Both the position numbers and the translations under genes were made by a program. The notes under the pieces are model-generated. The model saw only the letters and a program-made list of their open reading frames with translations, did no database searches and had not been told where the DNA came from. This document shows positions 25,665 through 33,390 of a stretch of DNA of 40,011 nt, one piece after another; the stretch's first letter is position 1, and the number at the start of each line of letters is the position of its first letter. The stretch covers positions 1 through 40,011 of the forward strand of contig NZ_NXIF01000039.1 in NCBI RefSeq assembly GCF_002837275.1, in the 5' to 3' direction. This stretch comes from Malaciobacter halophilus. GTDB taxonomy: Bacteria > Campylobacterota > Campylobacteria > Campylobacterales > Arcobacteraceae.

Positions 25665-27290
25665 ATGACTTTTACAAAAGAACAACTTGATATTATAAAC
25701 TCAAAAGAGCACTCTTTTAAAATTAATGCTGTTGCAGGAAGTGGCAAAACAACTACACTTCTGCAATATGCTAAAAATTTTAAAGAGTTAAAAATCTTAT
25801 ACCTTGCATATAATAAATCCTTACAAACAAGTTTAGAACAAAAGCTTCATAAAATGCAACTTTTTAATATGGATGTTAAAACTATACACTCTTTAGCTTT
25901 TAATAAAATGCAAGCTTGGAAGTATAAGTTAAGCTATGATTTAAAAGTAGATACAATTTATAAATGTATAAAAGAGTTTGAAAAAGAGAAAATCACTTAT
26001 GAACCAACACCTAACTATTTGGCACTTATAAAAGATATTGTAAATTTTTATTGTAATAGTTCTCTTATACAAATAGATGAACAGCTTTTACAAAGTTATA
26101 AAAAATACTCAAACTTAGATGCTAAAGTTCTAAAACTTTTAAAAACAAAAGTAAGCAATATATTAAATCATACAAGATATATCTTAACAAGTATGAAAAC
26201 ACATAAGATTGAAGCAACACATGATTTTTATTTAAAGTTTTTTTATCTAAATAAAAAACTATCTTCAAATTTGGGATATGATTTAATCTTAGTAGATGAA
26301 GCACAAGATATTTCAGATGTGATGATTTCTATTGTAGAAGCACAAAACTGCAAAAGAGTCTATGTAGGAGATAGCTTTCAACAAATATACTCATTTAGAT
26401 TTGCAATAAATGCTTTAGATAAACTAAAACTACCGACATTTACTTTAAGCAAAAGTTTTAGATTTTCAAATGAACTAGCAAAAAGAGTTGAGAAAGATTT
26501 AAATAGACTTTATACAAAAGTGCAAACTAAACCATTGTCAATTTTTGGACTAGAAGATAAGATTTCAAAAGTAGGGAAAAAAGTTGTAGATGAAAATAAG
26601 CCTTTTTGTATCATAAGTAGAACTGGATTTGCTTTAGCAAAAGAGGTTATAAAATATATGAACAAAAATAAAGATTATAAAATATACTTTGAAGGTGGAT
26701 ATAATTCATACTCTTTTATGAATCAAACTGTTTATTCAATATACTATTTAAAACAAAAAAAGTATGAAAAAGTATCAATTGAAGAGTTAAAAGATTTTAG
26801 TAGTATAGAAGAACTAGAAGAGTATGCAAAAGATACAAAAAATCAAGACTATTTAAATGTAATTAGATTTATAAATACCTATAATGATTCAATATTTGAG
26901 ATAAATAAAAATATCAAAAGCAATCTTACTCAAGATAAATCAAAAGCTGATATAATTTTTACAACTGCTCATAAATCAAAGGGTATGCAATATAAACAAG
27001 TTATTATGTGTGAGGATGATTTTATAAACAAAAAAGATATTTTAAATCCTAAAAATAGTTTATCAAACTTTAGAATAAGTGAAGAATTAAATATCTATTA
27101 TGTTGCAGCAACAAGAGCAATTGATGCTTTAAATCTTGCAGATTTAGATTTAGATTATAGTTATGATGAACAAACAGCTTATGATAAACAAAAATATAAA
27201 GTAAAACAAGCAAAGAAAAAAGTGCCAATGAAAAAACTTAAAGAACTTCAAAATGAGTGGCTAAAATCAAATAAAATTAAACATTTTTAA
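25665..27290 (+). CDS. UvrD-superfamily (SF1A, FBH1-like) DNA helicase
   Basis: A 541-residue SF1 helicase with all main motifs: Walker A AVAGSGKTTTL (about 20-30), Ia LAYNKSL, II LVDEAQDIS (about 207-215), III VGDSFQQIYSFR (about 236-247), IV SRTGFAL, V TTAHKSKGMQYKQV (about 432-445), VI YYVAATRAID (about 476-485). The QQIYSFR motif III is like that of FBH1-type helicases rather than UvrD/PcrA, and the protein is much shorter than UvrD (about 720), with reduced 1B/2B insertions. No nuclease domain is attached. It is predicted to be an ATP-driven 3'-5' translocase acting in recombination control or repair. Only a short AT-rich gap separates its stop from the tRNA promoter. Confidence 0.85.
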   Translation: MTFTKEQLDIINSKEHSFKINAVAGSGKTTTLLQYAKNFKELKILYLAYNKSLQTSLEQKLHKMQLFNMDVKTIHSLAFNKMQAWKYKLSYDLKVDTIYKCIKEFEKEKITYEPTPNYLALIKDIVNFYCNSSLIQIDEQLLQSYKKYSNLDAKVLKLLKTKVSNILNHTRYILTSMKTHKIEATHDFYLKFFYLNKKLSSNLGYDLILVDEAQDISDVMISIVEAQNCKRVYVGDSFQQIYSFRFAINALDKLKLPTFTLSKSFRFSNELAKRVEKDLNRLYTKVQTKPLSIFGLEDKISKVGKKVVDENKPFCIISRTGFALAKEVIKYMNKNKDYKIYFEGGYNSYSFMNQTVYSIYYLKQKKYEKVSIEELKDFSSIEELEEYAKDTKNQDYLNVIRFINTYNDSIFEINKNIKSNLTQDKSKADIIFTTAHKSKGMQYKQVIMCEDDFINKKDILNPKNSLSNFRISEELNIYYVAATRAIDALNLADLDLDYSYDEQTAYDKQKYKVKQAKKKVPMKKLKELQNEWLKSNKIKHF

Positions 27291-27329
27291 AATTTATTAT
27301 TTTTTTTATAACTTTTAAAAAATTTCAGC

Positions 27330-27356
27330 TTGATTTAATCTAGTACCTATTATAAT
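27330..27356 (+). promoter_or_regulatory. Promoter of the tRNA cluster
   Basis: A -35-like TTGATT (27330-27335) and TATAAT (27351-27356) with a short 15-bp spacer, followed by a C/G-rich discriminator (CCACCCGC), unusual in this AT-rich window and typical of stringently controlled stable-RNA promoters. Confidence 0.6.
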
Positions 27357-27397
27357 TCCACCCGCTTAACAAAAAAGCGACACAAAACTTAACAATC

Positions 27398-27482
27398 GGT
27401 GAGGTTGGAGAGTGGTCAAATCCAGGAGACTGTAAATCTCCCGCCTATGGCTTCGAAGGTTCAAATCCTTCTCTCACCACCA
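27398..27482 (+). tRNA. tRNA-Tyr(GTA)
   Basis: An 85-nt class II tRNA: acceptor GGTGAGG pairs with TCTCACC, anticodon GTA at 27432-27434 in a GGAGA/TCTCC stem, long variable arm, T-loop GTTCAAATCC, and encoded CCA at 27480-27482. First of three tandem tRNA genes. Confidence 0.95.
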
Positions 27483-27497
27483 CTATTTAAGTTAGGT

Positions 27498-27573
27498 GGC
27501 TCGGTAGCTCAGTCGGTAGAGCAAAGGACTGAAAATCCTTGTGTCGGCAGTTCGATTCTGCCCCGCGCCACCA
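27498..27573 (+). tRNA. tRNA-Phe(GAA), with an acceptor-stem mismatch
   Basis: A 76-nt tRNA: D-stem GCTC/GAGC, anticodon GAA at 27531-27533 in AAGGA/TCCTT, T-arm GGCAG-TTCGATT-CTGCC, encoded CCA. The acceptor arm GGCTCGG faces CCGCGCC, so pair 4-69 is T-C, a mismatch; all other pairs are Watson-Crick. Confidence 0.93.
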
Positions 27574-27595
27574 TTTTTTATGCCTACAAAAAAGT

Positions 27596-27682
27596 GCGAG
27601 TGTGGCGGAATAGGTAGACGCGTGGGACTTAAAATCCCATTCCGGTTTCGGAGTGTGAGTTCGATTCTCACCATTCGCACCA
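27596..27682 (+). tRNA. tRNA-Leu(TAA)
   Basis: An 87-nt class II tRNA: acceptor GCGAGTG with CATTCGC, anticodon TAA at 27630-27632 within TGGGA/TCCCA, long variable arm, T-loop GTTCGATTC, encoded CCA at 27680-27682. It ends 9 bp before the convergent membrane-protein gene. Confidence 0.95.
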
Positions 27683-27691
27683 CTTTTTTAA

Positions 27692-28138
27692 TCATCTTGA
27701 AACATAACTTGAAAAACCCCATGGAATAGAAATACACAACAAACTTAATACAACAGCATTTGAAATAACTAGGATTTTATTTTTCTTATAGTTACATTTC
27801 TCTTTTTTTATTTTACTATTAAAAAAAGACAATAATAGTATTGCAAAAACTATTGTTAATGGATGTTCAACTGCAAAAAATCTTATTTCACTTAGTTTTA
27901 TCATCTCAAAAGGGTTTGTATAAAACTGTCTTACAATATCTGAAAATAGATATAATCCAAAGCCTAAACTTAACTGTATATGAGCAAAAAATGTAGTTAT
28001 ATAAGTGATTTGTTTATTATAAATATTATATTTTTTATAAAAAATAGTATTATATAAACAAAAACAAAATCCTAAGATTATAAATAGAAGCAAAAACCAT
28101 CTAATATAAGAGTGAAGAGTTAAAACTGTATAATACAA
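27692..28138 (-). CDS. Small four-TM membrane protein, possibly haem-binding
   Basis: A 148-residue protein with four predicted membrane helices (about 8-30, 45-68, 88-106, 118-140). Histidines sit near helix ends: H9 in LHSYIRW, one in FAHIQLSLG, and one in FFAVEHPLT. The pattern resembles small cytochrome-b-like proteins common in Bacteroidota (LHS-LRW, HLQL-G, VEH motifs), so inner-membrane haem ligation is possible, but there is no proof. It is a single gene, divergent from the AraC regulator at 28217 across 78 bp, and may be controlled by it. There is no obvious terminator between it and tRNA-Leu. Confidence 0.7.
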   Translation of the reverse strand: MYYTVLTLHSYIRWFLLLFIILGFCFCLYNTIFYKKYNIYNKQITYITTFFAHIQLSLGFGLYLFSDIVRQFYTNPFEMIKLSEIRFFAVEHPLTIVFAILLLSFFNSKIKKEKCNYKKNKILVISNAVVLSLLCISIPWGFSSYVSR

Positions 28139-28216
28139 ATTTATTCCTTTTTAACTAAAATTTTAACTTTTTTATAAACAAACAAAAAGGAAAAAGATAA
28201 GCCTAAGGTAATCAAA

Positions 28217-29176
28217 TTGCGAAATAATTCAAATTTAACAGTTGAAAAATTTATTGATGTTTTAAAACTACTTGAAAAAAGAATTGATACAAATGCTTTT
28301 TTTACTAAAAATACAAAAATAGAAGCTAATACAATCTTTACACTAATTAAACAAATATCACAAAAAGAGAAAAGTGATAAAATCTATTTTGATATATCAA
28401 ATATGGTTATTCCAAGTAGTATTGGTATTTTGGGTTATTTAATATCCCATTCAAATAATTTAAATGAAGCATTAGAAAAACTTAGTGTTTATTATAAAAT
28501 ATTAGGAGATAGTTTAGAAATTAGATATAAAAACAGGAGTTTAACTATTTATATAGATGAAAACATTAGTTATTTTGAACAGAAATTAAAACTACATACA
28601 ATTGCAATCATTACTCTTTTAAAAAATATTTTATACAAAGACATAGAGTTTGAATACTGCAATTTTAATTTTAAATCACCTATTTGCACAAAAGAGTATG
28701 AAAAACAGTTTGGTAAAAACCTCAATTTTAAAAAAGAGCATACTAATATTGTTTTTACAAAACAGTGTTTACAATATAAAACAAAATTTAATGATGAAAC
28801 ACTTTTAATGCTTTTTGAACAAGAAGCAAAAAAGATGTTAGATTTAGTAAGTAGCAATAATTTTAAAGAAGAAGTTAGTAAAGAGGTAATTAAACTTATT
28901 TCCTTAGATGAACTTAATTTACAAAATCTTTCAAAAAGATTAAATATTCATGAAAGAACATTACAAAAAAGATTAAAAGAAGAGAAAAGTTCTTATACAA
29001 AAATAGTAAAAGAAGTACGTATTAAATTAGTAAAATACTATTTAAGTAAGAACTTTACTGCAAATGAACTGAGTACACTTTTAGGCTTTAGCACTACAAA
29101 CTCATTTTTAAAAGCTTTTAAATCATGGTTTAATAAAAGTTTTGAAGAGTTTAAAAATAAATCTTTAAAGTTTTAA
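28217..29176 (+). CDS. AraC-family regulator with arabinose-binding-like (OruR/ArgR-type) N-terminal domain
   Basis: A 319-residue transcription factor. The N-terminal ~190 residues match the AraC sub-family with the long 'arabinose_bd' domain (SIGILGYLISHSNNLNEALEKLSVYYKIL is typical). The C-terminal ~95 residues hold two helix-turn-helix motifs: NLQNLSKRLNIHERTLQKRLKEE and the second, TANELSTLLGFSTTNSFLKAFKSW. Effector and targets are unknown; the divergent membrane protein and the convergent cupin are neighbours. The start is TTG with TAAGG upstream. The 3' end overlaps the cupin gene by 12 bp. Confidence 0.88.
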   Translation: MRNNSNLTVEKFIDVLKLLEKRIDTNAFFTKNTKIEANTIFTLIKQISQKEKSDKIYFDISNMVIPSSIGILGYLISHSNNLNEALEKLSVYYKILGDSLEIRYKNRSLTIYIDENISYFEQKLKLHTIAIITLLKNILYKDIEFEYCNFNFKSPICTKEYEKQFGKNLNFKKEHTNIVFTKQCLQYKTKFNDETLLMLFEQEAKKMLDLVSSNNFKEEVSKEVIKLISLDELNLQNLSKRLNIHERTLQKRLKEEKSSYTKIVKEVRIKLVKYYLSKNFTANELSTLLGFSTTNSFLKAFKSWFNKSFEEFKNKSLKF

Positions 29177-29503
29177 AACACCTTTAACTCTGTTTATACT
29201 ATCTTTTTTTGATAAACTAAGTCTTACAATAGAGTTTTTGTTTGCTTTTAAATCATGTGGAACATTTGCTTCTAAAGAGACTATGTCACCTCTTGTTAAA
29301 GTATGAATTTGTCCATTTACACCAAAAAGAATCTCACCTTCAAAAATCTCAACTGTAATTGGATATGAAGTTTTATGCTCTTTCATAACTTGGTCTTGCT
29401 TAAATACTATTCTTATCTCTTTTGAAAACTCACTTTCAAACATAACTGTAATAGCAACTTTATCTTTATACTCTAATTTTTCTAAGATATTATACTTGTT
29501 CAT
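29165..29503 (-). CDS. Small single-domain cupin protein
   Basis: A 112-residue single-domain cupin. The beta-barrel core includes KEHKTSYPITVEIFEGEILFGVNG, then TRGDIVSLEANVPHDLKA, which are cupin motifs 1 and 2. Metal ligands are partly kept: a His in KEHK, a Glu in VEIFEG, and a His in VPHDL. Such proteins are small metal-binding stress or regulatory proteins; no reaction can be assigned. The ATG follows AAAGGAGC. It is divergent from the FMN-reductase gene at 29617 and convergent with the AraC gene, which it overlaps at the 3' end. Confidence 0.8.
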   Translation of the reverse strand: MNKYNILEKLEYKDKVAITVMFESEFSKEIRIVFKQDQVMKEHKTSYPITVEIFEGEILFGVNGQIHTLTRGDIVSLEANVPHDLKANKNSIVRLSLSKKDSINRVKGVLKL

Positions 29504-29616
29504 ATTTGCTCCTTTTTTTTATTTATAACATTATTTTTGATATTAGTTATTGATTGCAATCAAGGTTTAATTTTCAAAGAGTATAATTTTGTCAATATAT
29601 TTTTAGGAGATTTATA

Positions 29617-30120
29617 ATGGCTAAAATAGGTATTTTAGTTGCTAGTGCAGTAAATAATGTAAAACTAGCAAAAAGATTAGAAGAATTAACTATTGAAGCT
29701 GGTCATGAAGCTGAATTAATAAACTTAGTAGATTTAAACTTACCTTTATACTCAACTGTAGAAGAAGAAAAAAATGGTCTTCCTTCTCAAGCTTTAGAAC
29801 TAGCAAATAAAATTTTAGATTTAAATTCATTTATTATTGTAGCACCAGAATACAATGGTGTAATGCCTCCTGTTTTAAACAATGCAATGGCATGGACATC
29901 AAGAAGTACAAAAGACTGGAGAGATGCTTTCAATGAAAAAGTAGTAGCACTTGCAACACACAGTGGTGGAGGTGGAGCTAAAGGACTTCAAGCTATGAGA
30001 ATAATGTTTCAACATTTAGGAGCAAATATTTTAGCAAGAGAGATTTTAACTTCATATGATAGACCACTAAACGAAGAGACTGCAAAAAATATTATTAAAC
30101 AATTAGCAAAATTATCTTAA
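29617..30120 (+). CDS. NAD(P)H-dependent FMN reductase family protein
   Basis: A 167-residue flavodoxin-fold reductase. It starts KIGILVASAVNNVKLAKRL, then has the flavin-binding APEYNGVMPPVLNNAMAWTSR, the family signature, and a GGGGAKGLQAMR loop. It reduces FMN or quinone-like acceptors with NAD(P)H in the cytoplasm. The ATG follows AGGAG. A 9-bp hairpin follows the stop, then the GNAT gene. It is divergent from the cupin gene with a shared 113-bp control region. Confidence 0.9.
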   Translation: MAKIGILVASAVNNVKLAKRLEELTIEAGHEAELINLVDLNLPLYSTVEEEKNGLPSQALELANKILDLNSFIIVAPEYNGVMPPVLNNAMAWTSRSTKDWRDAFNEKVVALATHSGGGGAKGLQAMRIMFQHLGANILAREILTSYDRPLNEETAKNIIKQLAKLS

Positions 30121-30145
30121 TATAAGGGGATAAATTCCCTTATAT
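30120..30145 (+). terminator. Hairpin after the FMN-reductase gene (attenuator or weak terminator)
   Basis: Arms TATAAGGG (30121-30128) and CCCTTATA (30137-30144), extended by one A-T pair, loop of 8 nt. No T-run follows, so termination is uncertain; it may protect the 3' end or limit read-through into the GNAT gene. Confidence 0.4.
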
Positions 30146-30155
30146 TGGATAAATT

Positions 30156-30674
30156 ATGAATATACTAACTACAAACAGACTATATTTAAGAACTTTAAAA
30201 CAAAATGATATAGAAGATATTTATAAAAAAATATTTTCTCAAAAAGAGGTTGTAGAACACACTTTTGGAAAAGAGTTACTCAATTTTGAACAAGCAAAAG
30301 AGTTTATAAAAAATAATTGTAATTTTAATAATCAACTAGGCCTTAGTGCAATTATACAGACAAAAACTCAAAAGCTTATTGGCTTAGGTGGTGTTTTAAA
30401 GTGCAACTACTTACAAGAAGAAGATTATGAGTTTGGCTTTATTCTTTGCAAAGAGTCTTGGGGCAAGGGTTACGCTACTGAAATTGGTCAAGCACAAATT
30501 GAATTTATTAAAGATATTATAAAAGCACCAAGAGTTCTTGCCTTAGCTTCACCACAAAATCAAGCTTCAATTCATACAATTAAAAAATTAGGATTAACAT
30601 ATTTAAAAGATATAAAAACAAAAGATGGAAGAGGAGTAAGAGAAGTTTATATAAATAACTTTTGTACCACATAA
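30156..30674 (+). CDS. GNAT-family N-acetyltransferase (RimJ/RimL-like)
   Basis: A 172-residue GNAT protein of the RimJ-like class: LTTNRLYLRTLKQNDIEDIY opening, strand YEFGFILCKESWGKGYATE with the acetyl-CoA-binding R/Q-x-x-G-x-G/A-type loop (WGKGYATE), and a SIHTIKKLGL helix. Substrates of such enzymes are amino-terminal or small amines; not identified here. The ribosome binding site is weak (TTGGATAAATT), and the ATG is 35 bp behind the FMN-reductase stop, so it is probably read through from that gene past the intervening hairpin. Confidence 0.85.
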   Translation: MNILTTNRLYLRTLKQNDIEDIYKKIFSQKEVVEHTFGKELLNFEQAKEFIKNNCNFNNQLGLSAIIQTKTQKLIGLGGVLKCNYLQEEDYEFGFILCKESWGKGYATEIGQAQIEFIKDIIKAPRVLALASPQNQASIHTIKKLGLTYLKDIKTKDGRGVREVYINNFCTT

Positions 30675-30786
30675 TATTGTTACAATTTTTATAATTGATT
30701 AAAATATAGCTGATATACTTAAGTAATTTACTTAAAAATTACATCAAATATGATATATTTTATCCATCTAAAAAAGGAATAATATT

Positions 30787-31560
30787 TTGAGAGCAAAAAT
30801 AATATTTTTACAACTTCTACTATTTAGTCTATTTTTCACAGGCTGTGACCTATTAGGACCATCTGAAGAAGAGATAAGATTAAAAGAAAAAGAGCTAAAT
30901 CAAACAAGACAAATGAAACAAAAAGAGATTGAGACTCAACTTGCAATAAAAGAGAAAGAAATAGCTTTAAAAGAGAAAGAATTAAACCAAAATCAGCAAC
31001 TAAAGCAAAAAGAAGTTGAAATTAAATTAGAAGAGAAAAAAGCTGAACTAAATAGTAAAAAAGATATTGAAATTGAAAAAATTAAATCAGAAATTGCAAA
31101 AGAAAAAATAAGAATAGAAAAAGAGAAAATAAAAGCTGCCAATAGAGAAAAAAGACTTCAGTATGAACTTGAAGCATTGCAAAAAGAGCAAGATAAACAA
31201 ATTAAGACTTATGCTATAATTTTATTAGCAGGAGTACTTTTACTATTAAGTCTTCTATTTTTTGTGTACTTAAATAATAGAAGAAAAGACAAACTAAAAG
31301 CATATGAAGATAATATGGAAAAATACTTTAGAGCAAAAGAGAATGAAGCTAAACTTCAAATTGCAAATAAAATCTTAGATACTATCTCCAAAGGGGATTT
31401 AAAGCCAGAAACAGAATCAAAATTAATTGCTTCTTTAAATGGAAGTTCACAAACAAAAAAACAGCCACAAAATCAAATAACAAAAGATTCAAATGGTAAA
31501 GTAATGGATTTAGAAGTTTTAGATGAAGAGATAAAACAAGAACAGTTAGATAAAAAATAG
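30787..31560 (+). CDS. Coiled-coil lipoprotein with an internal TM segment
   Basis: A 257-residue protein of unknown function. Residues 1-20 form a lipoprotein signal with lipobox FTGC (C20). Residues 28-140 are a Lys/Glu/Gln-rich coiled coil, including two 29-residue repeats (32-60 and 61-89, each starting LKEKELNQ). A hydrophobic helix follows at about 140-162 (IILLAGVLLLLSLLFFVYL), then a charged helical tail. If the Cys is lipidated, the coiled coil is outside the inner membrane and the tail is cytoplasmic. Start is TTG with AAGGAA upstream. The stop is inside the palindrome at 31558-31584. Confidence 0.75.
   Translation: MRAKIIFLQLLLFSLFFTGCDLLGPSEEEIRLKEKELNQTRQMKQKEIETQLAIKEKEIALKEKELNQNQQLKQKEVEIKLEEKKAELNSKKDIEIEKIKSEIAKEKIRIEKEKIKAANREKRLQYELEALQKEQDKQIKTYAIILLAGVLLLLSLLFFVYLNNRRKDKLKAYEDNMEKYFRAKENEAKLQIANKILDTISKGDLKPETESKLIASLNGSSQTKKQPQNQITKDSNGKVMDLEVLDEEIKQEQLDKK
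30880..31053 (+). repeat. Two diverged 87-bp units within the coiled-coil lipoprotein gene
   Basis: Units 30880-30966 and 30967-31053 encode two 29-residue repeats with the common pattern LKEKELNQ, Q-KQKE, E-K. They appear to be an in-frame duplication that has since diverged. Confidence 0.6.
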
Positions 31561-31584
31561 AATAGAATAATCTATTCTATTCTA
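31558..31584. terminator. Bidirectional palindromic terminator with both stop codons in its stem
   Basis: Perfect 12-bp arms TAGAATAGAATA (31558-31569) and TATTCTATTCTA (31573-31584) with a 3-nt loop. The left arm starts with the lipoprotein stop TAG and the right arm contains the minus-strand stop of the alpha-carbonic anhydrase. Confidence 0.7.
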
Positions 31585-32329
31585 AAATGTACCTTCCATT
31601 TCTATCTTGTAAAGGTCTATTATTCTTTTTCATAATTGTTCTAAAATCTTCAAGTTGATTTTTAGAAGCTTTTACTGGATTTTTAAATACTATCCATTTT
31701 ACACCCTCTGTACAAGGTGGAGTAGTTAAAGAACCATCAAATGTATAATACTCTTTATCTTCTGGTAATATATCATAACCATAAACATCTGCTCTTACAC
31801 TATTTGACTCACCTTTTTCTTCAGGAACATTTCTTAAAAGCTTGTTTAATACTATATTTGTATCTTCTGCTTCTTCAAACATCACTGCAATTACAGCAAA
31901 ATCTCCATCTTTATTTTTATGAACTAAATGTGCTTCCATTTCATAAGAAATCCCATCTATTCTATTTTCACTTGGAGTGTGAAAATGCATCTGTACTAAA
32001 GAGTAATCTTTTCCTTGAAAATCTATAATATTACCCCTTGCAAAGCTAACTTTTAATGTATGTCCATTATTTGAAAAAGTTGTAGCTCTTGCATCATCAT
32101 AAAAAGTAATATACTCTAAAGATGCTTCAGTTTTTTGTCCAGCTATATCAATGGGTGATTGATTTTTACCTTTTTCACACATCTCATACTCTTTATCTAG
32201 TTTTGCCCAATATTCAGGTGCTAAATCACCTTTATATCCCCATTGTGCATTATGTTTTTTTTGCTCACCTTCACTTAGCATTATTGCAATAGCCGCAACA
32301 ATTAAAATGTAAATCATTGTTTTTTGCAT
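31577..32329 (-). CDS. Alpha-carbonic anhydrase, periplasmic
   Basis: A 250-residue alpha-type carbonic anhydrase. A signal peptide covers about 1-19 (MIYILIVAAIAIML). The mature part starts near WGYKGDLAPEYWAKL, with QSPIDI. Zinc ligands are two His of MHFHTPSE and one in EAHLVH, all present, and the C-terminal YYTFDGSLTTPPCTEGVKW is the substrate-loop block with T in LTTPP. It hydrates CO2 in the periplasm. A beta-class enzyme is encoded 2.4 kb away. The gene is monocistronic and shares the palindromic terminator with the coiled-coil lipoprotein gene. Confidence 0.92.
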   Translation of the reverse strand: MQKTMIYILIVAAIAIMLSEGEQKKHNAQWGYKGDLAPEYWAKLDKEYEMCEKGKNQSPIDIAGQKTEASLEYITFYDDARATTFSNNGHTLKVSFARGNIIDFQGKDYSLVQMHFHTPSENRIDGISYEMEAHLVHKNKDGDFAVIAVMFEEAEDTNIVLNKLLRNVPEEKGESNSVRADVYGYDILPEDKEYYTFDGSLTTPPCTEGVKWIVFKNPVKASKNQLEDFRTIMKKNNRPLQDRNGRYILE

Positions 32330-32514
32330 ACTAAAAAGCCCTCTTCTTTTATTGATTTAATATCATTATATAATATTAAATTGATAATTTGCTTCTAATA
32401 AAAAGTTATGATTTTGGTTTGTAAATTAGTGTAACTATCTTACATACTATTTTATTATTTTAAGTTTTTATATAAAACAAACCTTAAAAGGTCTATTTTA
32501 TATTTTTTATGTAG

Positions 32515-32868
32515 CTATTTTGAAGGTGGAACAAAGTTTTCGTCTAAGTAATCGTACTGTAAGCATCTTTCGCATTTAGTAATATCTTCATACTCAATTT
32601 CTGATAAACTTAAATCACTAAATATATCTTTTATAATAGCAATTGCTTCTTCATTAGCTGAATATACTATTGCTTTTGAGCCTATATTACCACTTACGAT
32701 ATTTTTTGTTTTTGAAACAACTTTTTTTATATTATTTTCCCAATAATCAATAAGTTTTTGATTATCTTCAAGTTCATCATACTTTTCATCCCACTCTAAA
32801 CACAAATCAGGAAGTAATCCACATGTACGCCTATCATCAAAGTCTATTGTTATTCCTCTTAATTTCAT
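32515..32868 (-). CDS. Hypothetical protein with a C-terminal CxxC
   Basis: I do not recognise this 117-residue protein. It is acidic and soluble, with no signal peptide. The N-terminal part has TIDFDDRRTCGLLPDLCLEW; the C-terminal part has KCERCLQYDYLDENF, a CxxC that might bind a metal or be redox-active. The ATG follows AAGGAGAGG, a strong ribosome binding site, so it is probably a real gene. It stands alone: about 185 bp of AT-rich sequence separates it from the alpha-carbonic anhydrase, and 79 bp from the next minus-strand gene. Confidence 0.6.
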   Translation of the reverse strand: MKLRGITIDFDDRRTCGLLPDLCLEWDEKYDELEDNQKLIDYWENNIKKVVSKTKNIVSGNIGSKAIVYSANEEAIAIIKDIFSDLSLSEIEYEDITKCERCLQYDYLDENFVPPSK

Positions 32869-32947
32869 AGCCCTCTCCTTTTATGGATTTATACATAAAT
32901 TATAACACAGAAACTAAGTTTCAAACTAACTTTTATACATAGTTTTT

Positions 32948-33253
32948 TTAGTTAAGTTTCATATTTACCAGTTTTTGAATAATCTGCTGTGTTTCATTTT
33001 CATCAAAAAATATATTCATTGCTAACTCTTTATTAACCTTTAATAAAAACTGTTTTTTATTTTTTATTAACTGCTCTTCATCATCTTTATATTTATAAAG
33101 TATTCTAGTCATTTGATTCTCATACTCTTTTATAATATCTTCTTTTTTTGAAACCTCATCATTTATGATTTTTCTTTTTAAAACCGTTTTTCTTAATATT
33201 ATGTAAATAGCCAAAAGAATTAAAGATATTAAAACTAAATCAAGTACTTGCAT
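32948..33253 (-). CDS. Small single-TM protein with coiled-coil tail
   Basis: A 101-residue protein of unknown function, using the ATG at 33253 (AAAGGA six bases upstream) and not the earlier in-frame start at 33286, whose added residues are unlike a signal. One membrane helix (about 4-22, LDLVLISLILLAIYIIL) is followed by basic residues and a Lys/Glu-rich helical tail (about 30-100) expected in the cytoplasm. This layout resembles YneA/FtsL-like or structural anchor proteins only in topology. It is a plausible real gene, as the ribosome binding site is good, but no function can be given. Confidence 0.55.
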   Translation of the reverse strand: MQVLDLVLISLILLAIYIILRKTVLKRKIINDEVSKKEDIIKEYENQMTRILYKYKDDEEQLIKNKKQFLLKVNKELAMNIFFDENETQQIIQKLVNMKLN

Positions 33254-33390
33254 AAAAAATCCTTTATATTTATAAAATCTTAACACGATTTATATATTTT
33301 TTTTATAAACTTTATATTTTTATTCTACATTAAAAAATTATTATTAAGTTATTTTAGATATACTTCGCAAAAATAATCAAAAGAAGTAAA

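Noticed and set aside
24897-27290. Gabija-like or other known helicase defence system
   Set aside because: The partner has no ATPase, TOPRIM or nuclease motif that I can see, and no mobile element signs surround the pair.
27291-27328. AT-only inverted repeat after the helicase gene
   Set aside because: The arms are only A and T, and similar pairings are frequent in sequence of this composition.
27398-27682. tRNA cluster as an integration site of a mobile element
   Set aside because: No integrase gene and no repeat of a tRNA 3' end was noticed elsewhere in the window.
30156-30674. GNAT next to FMN reductase as a toxin-antitoxin pair
   Set aside because: The GNAT protein is RimJ-like and lacks a DNA-binding antitoxin partner; FMN reductases are not antitoxins.
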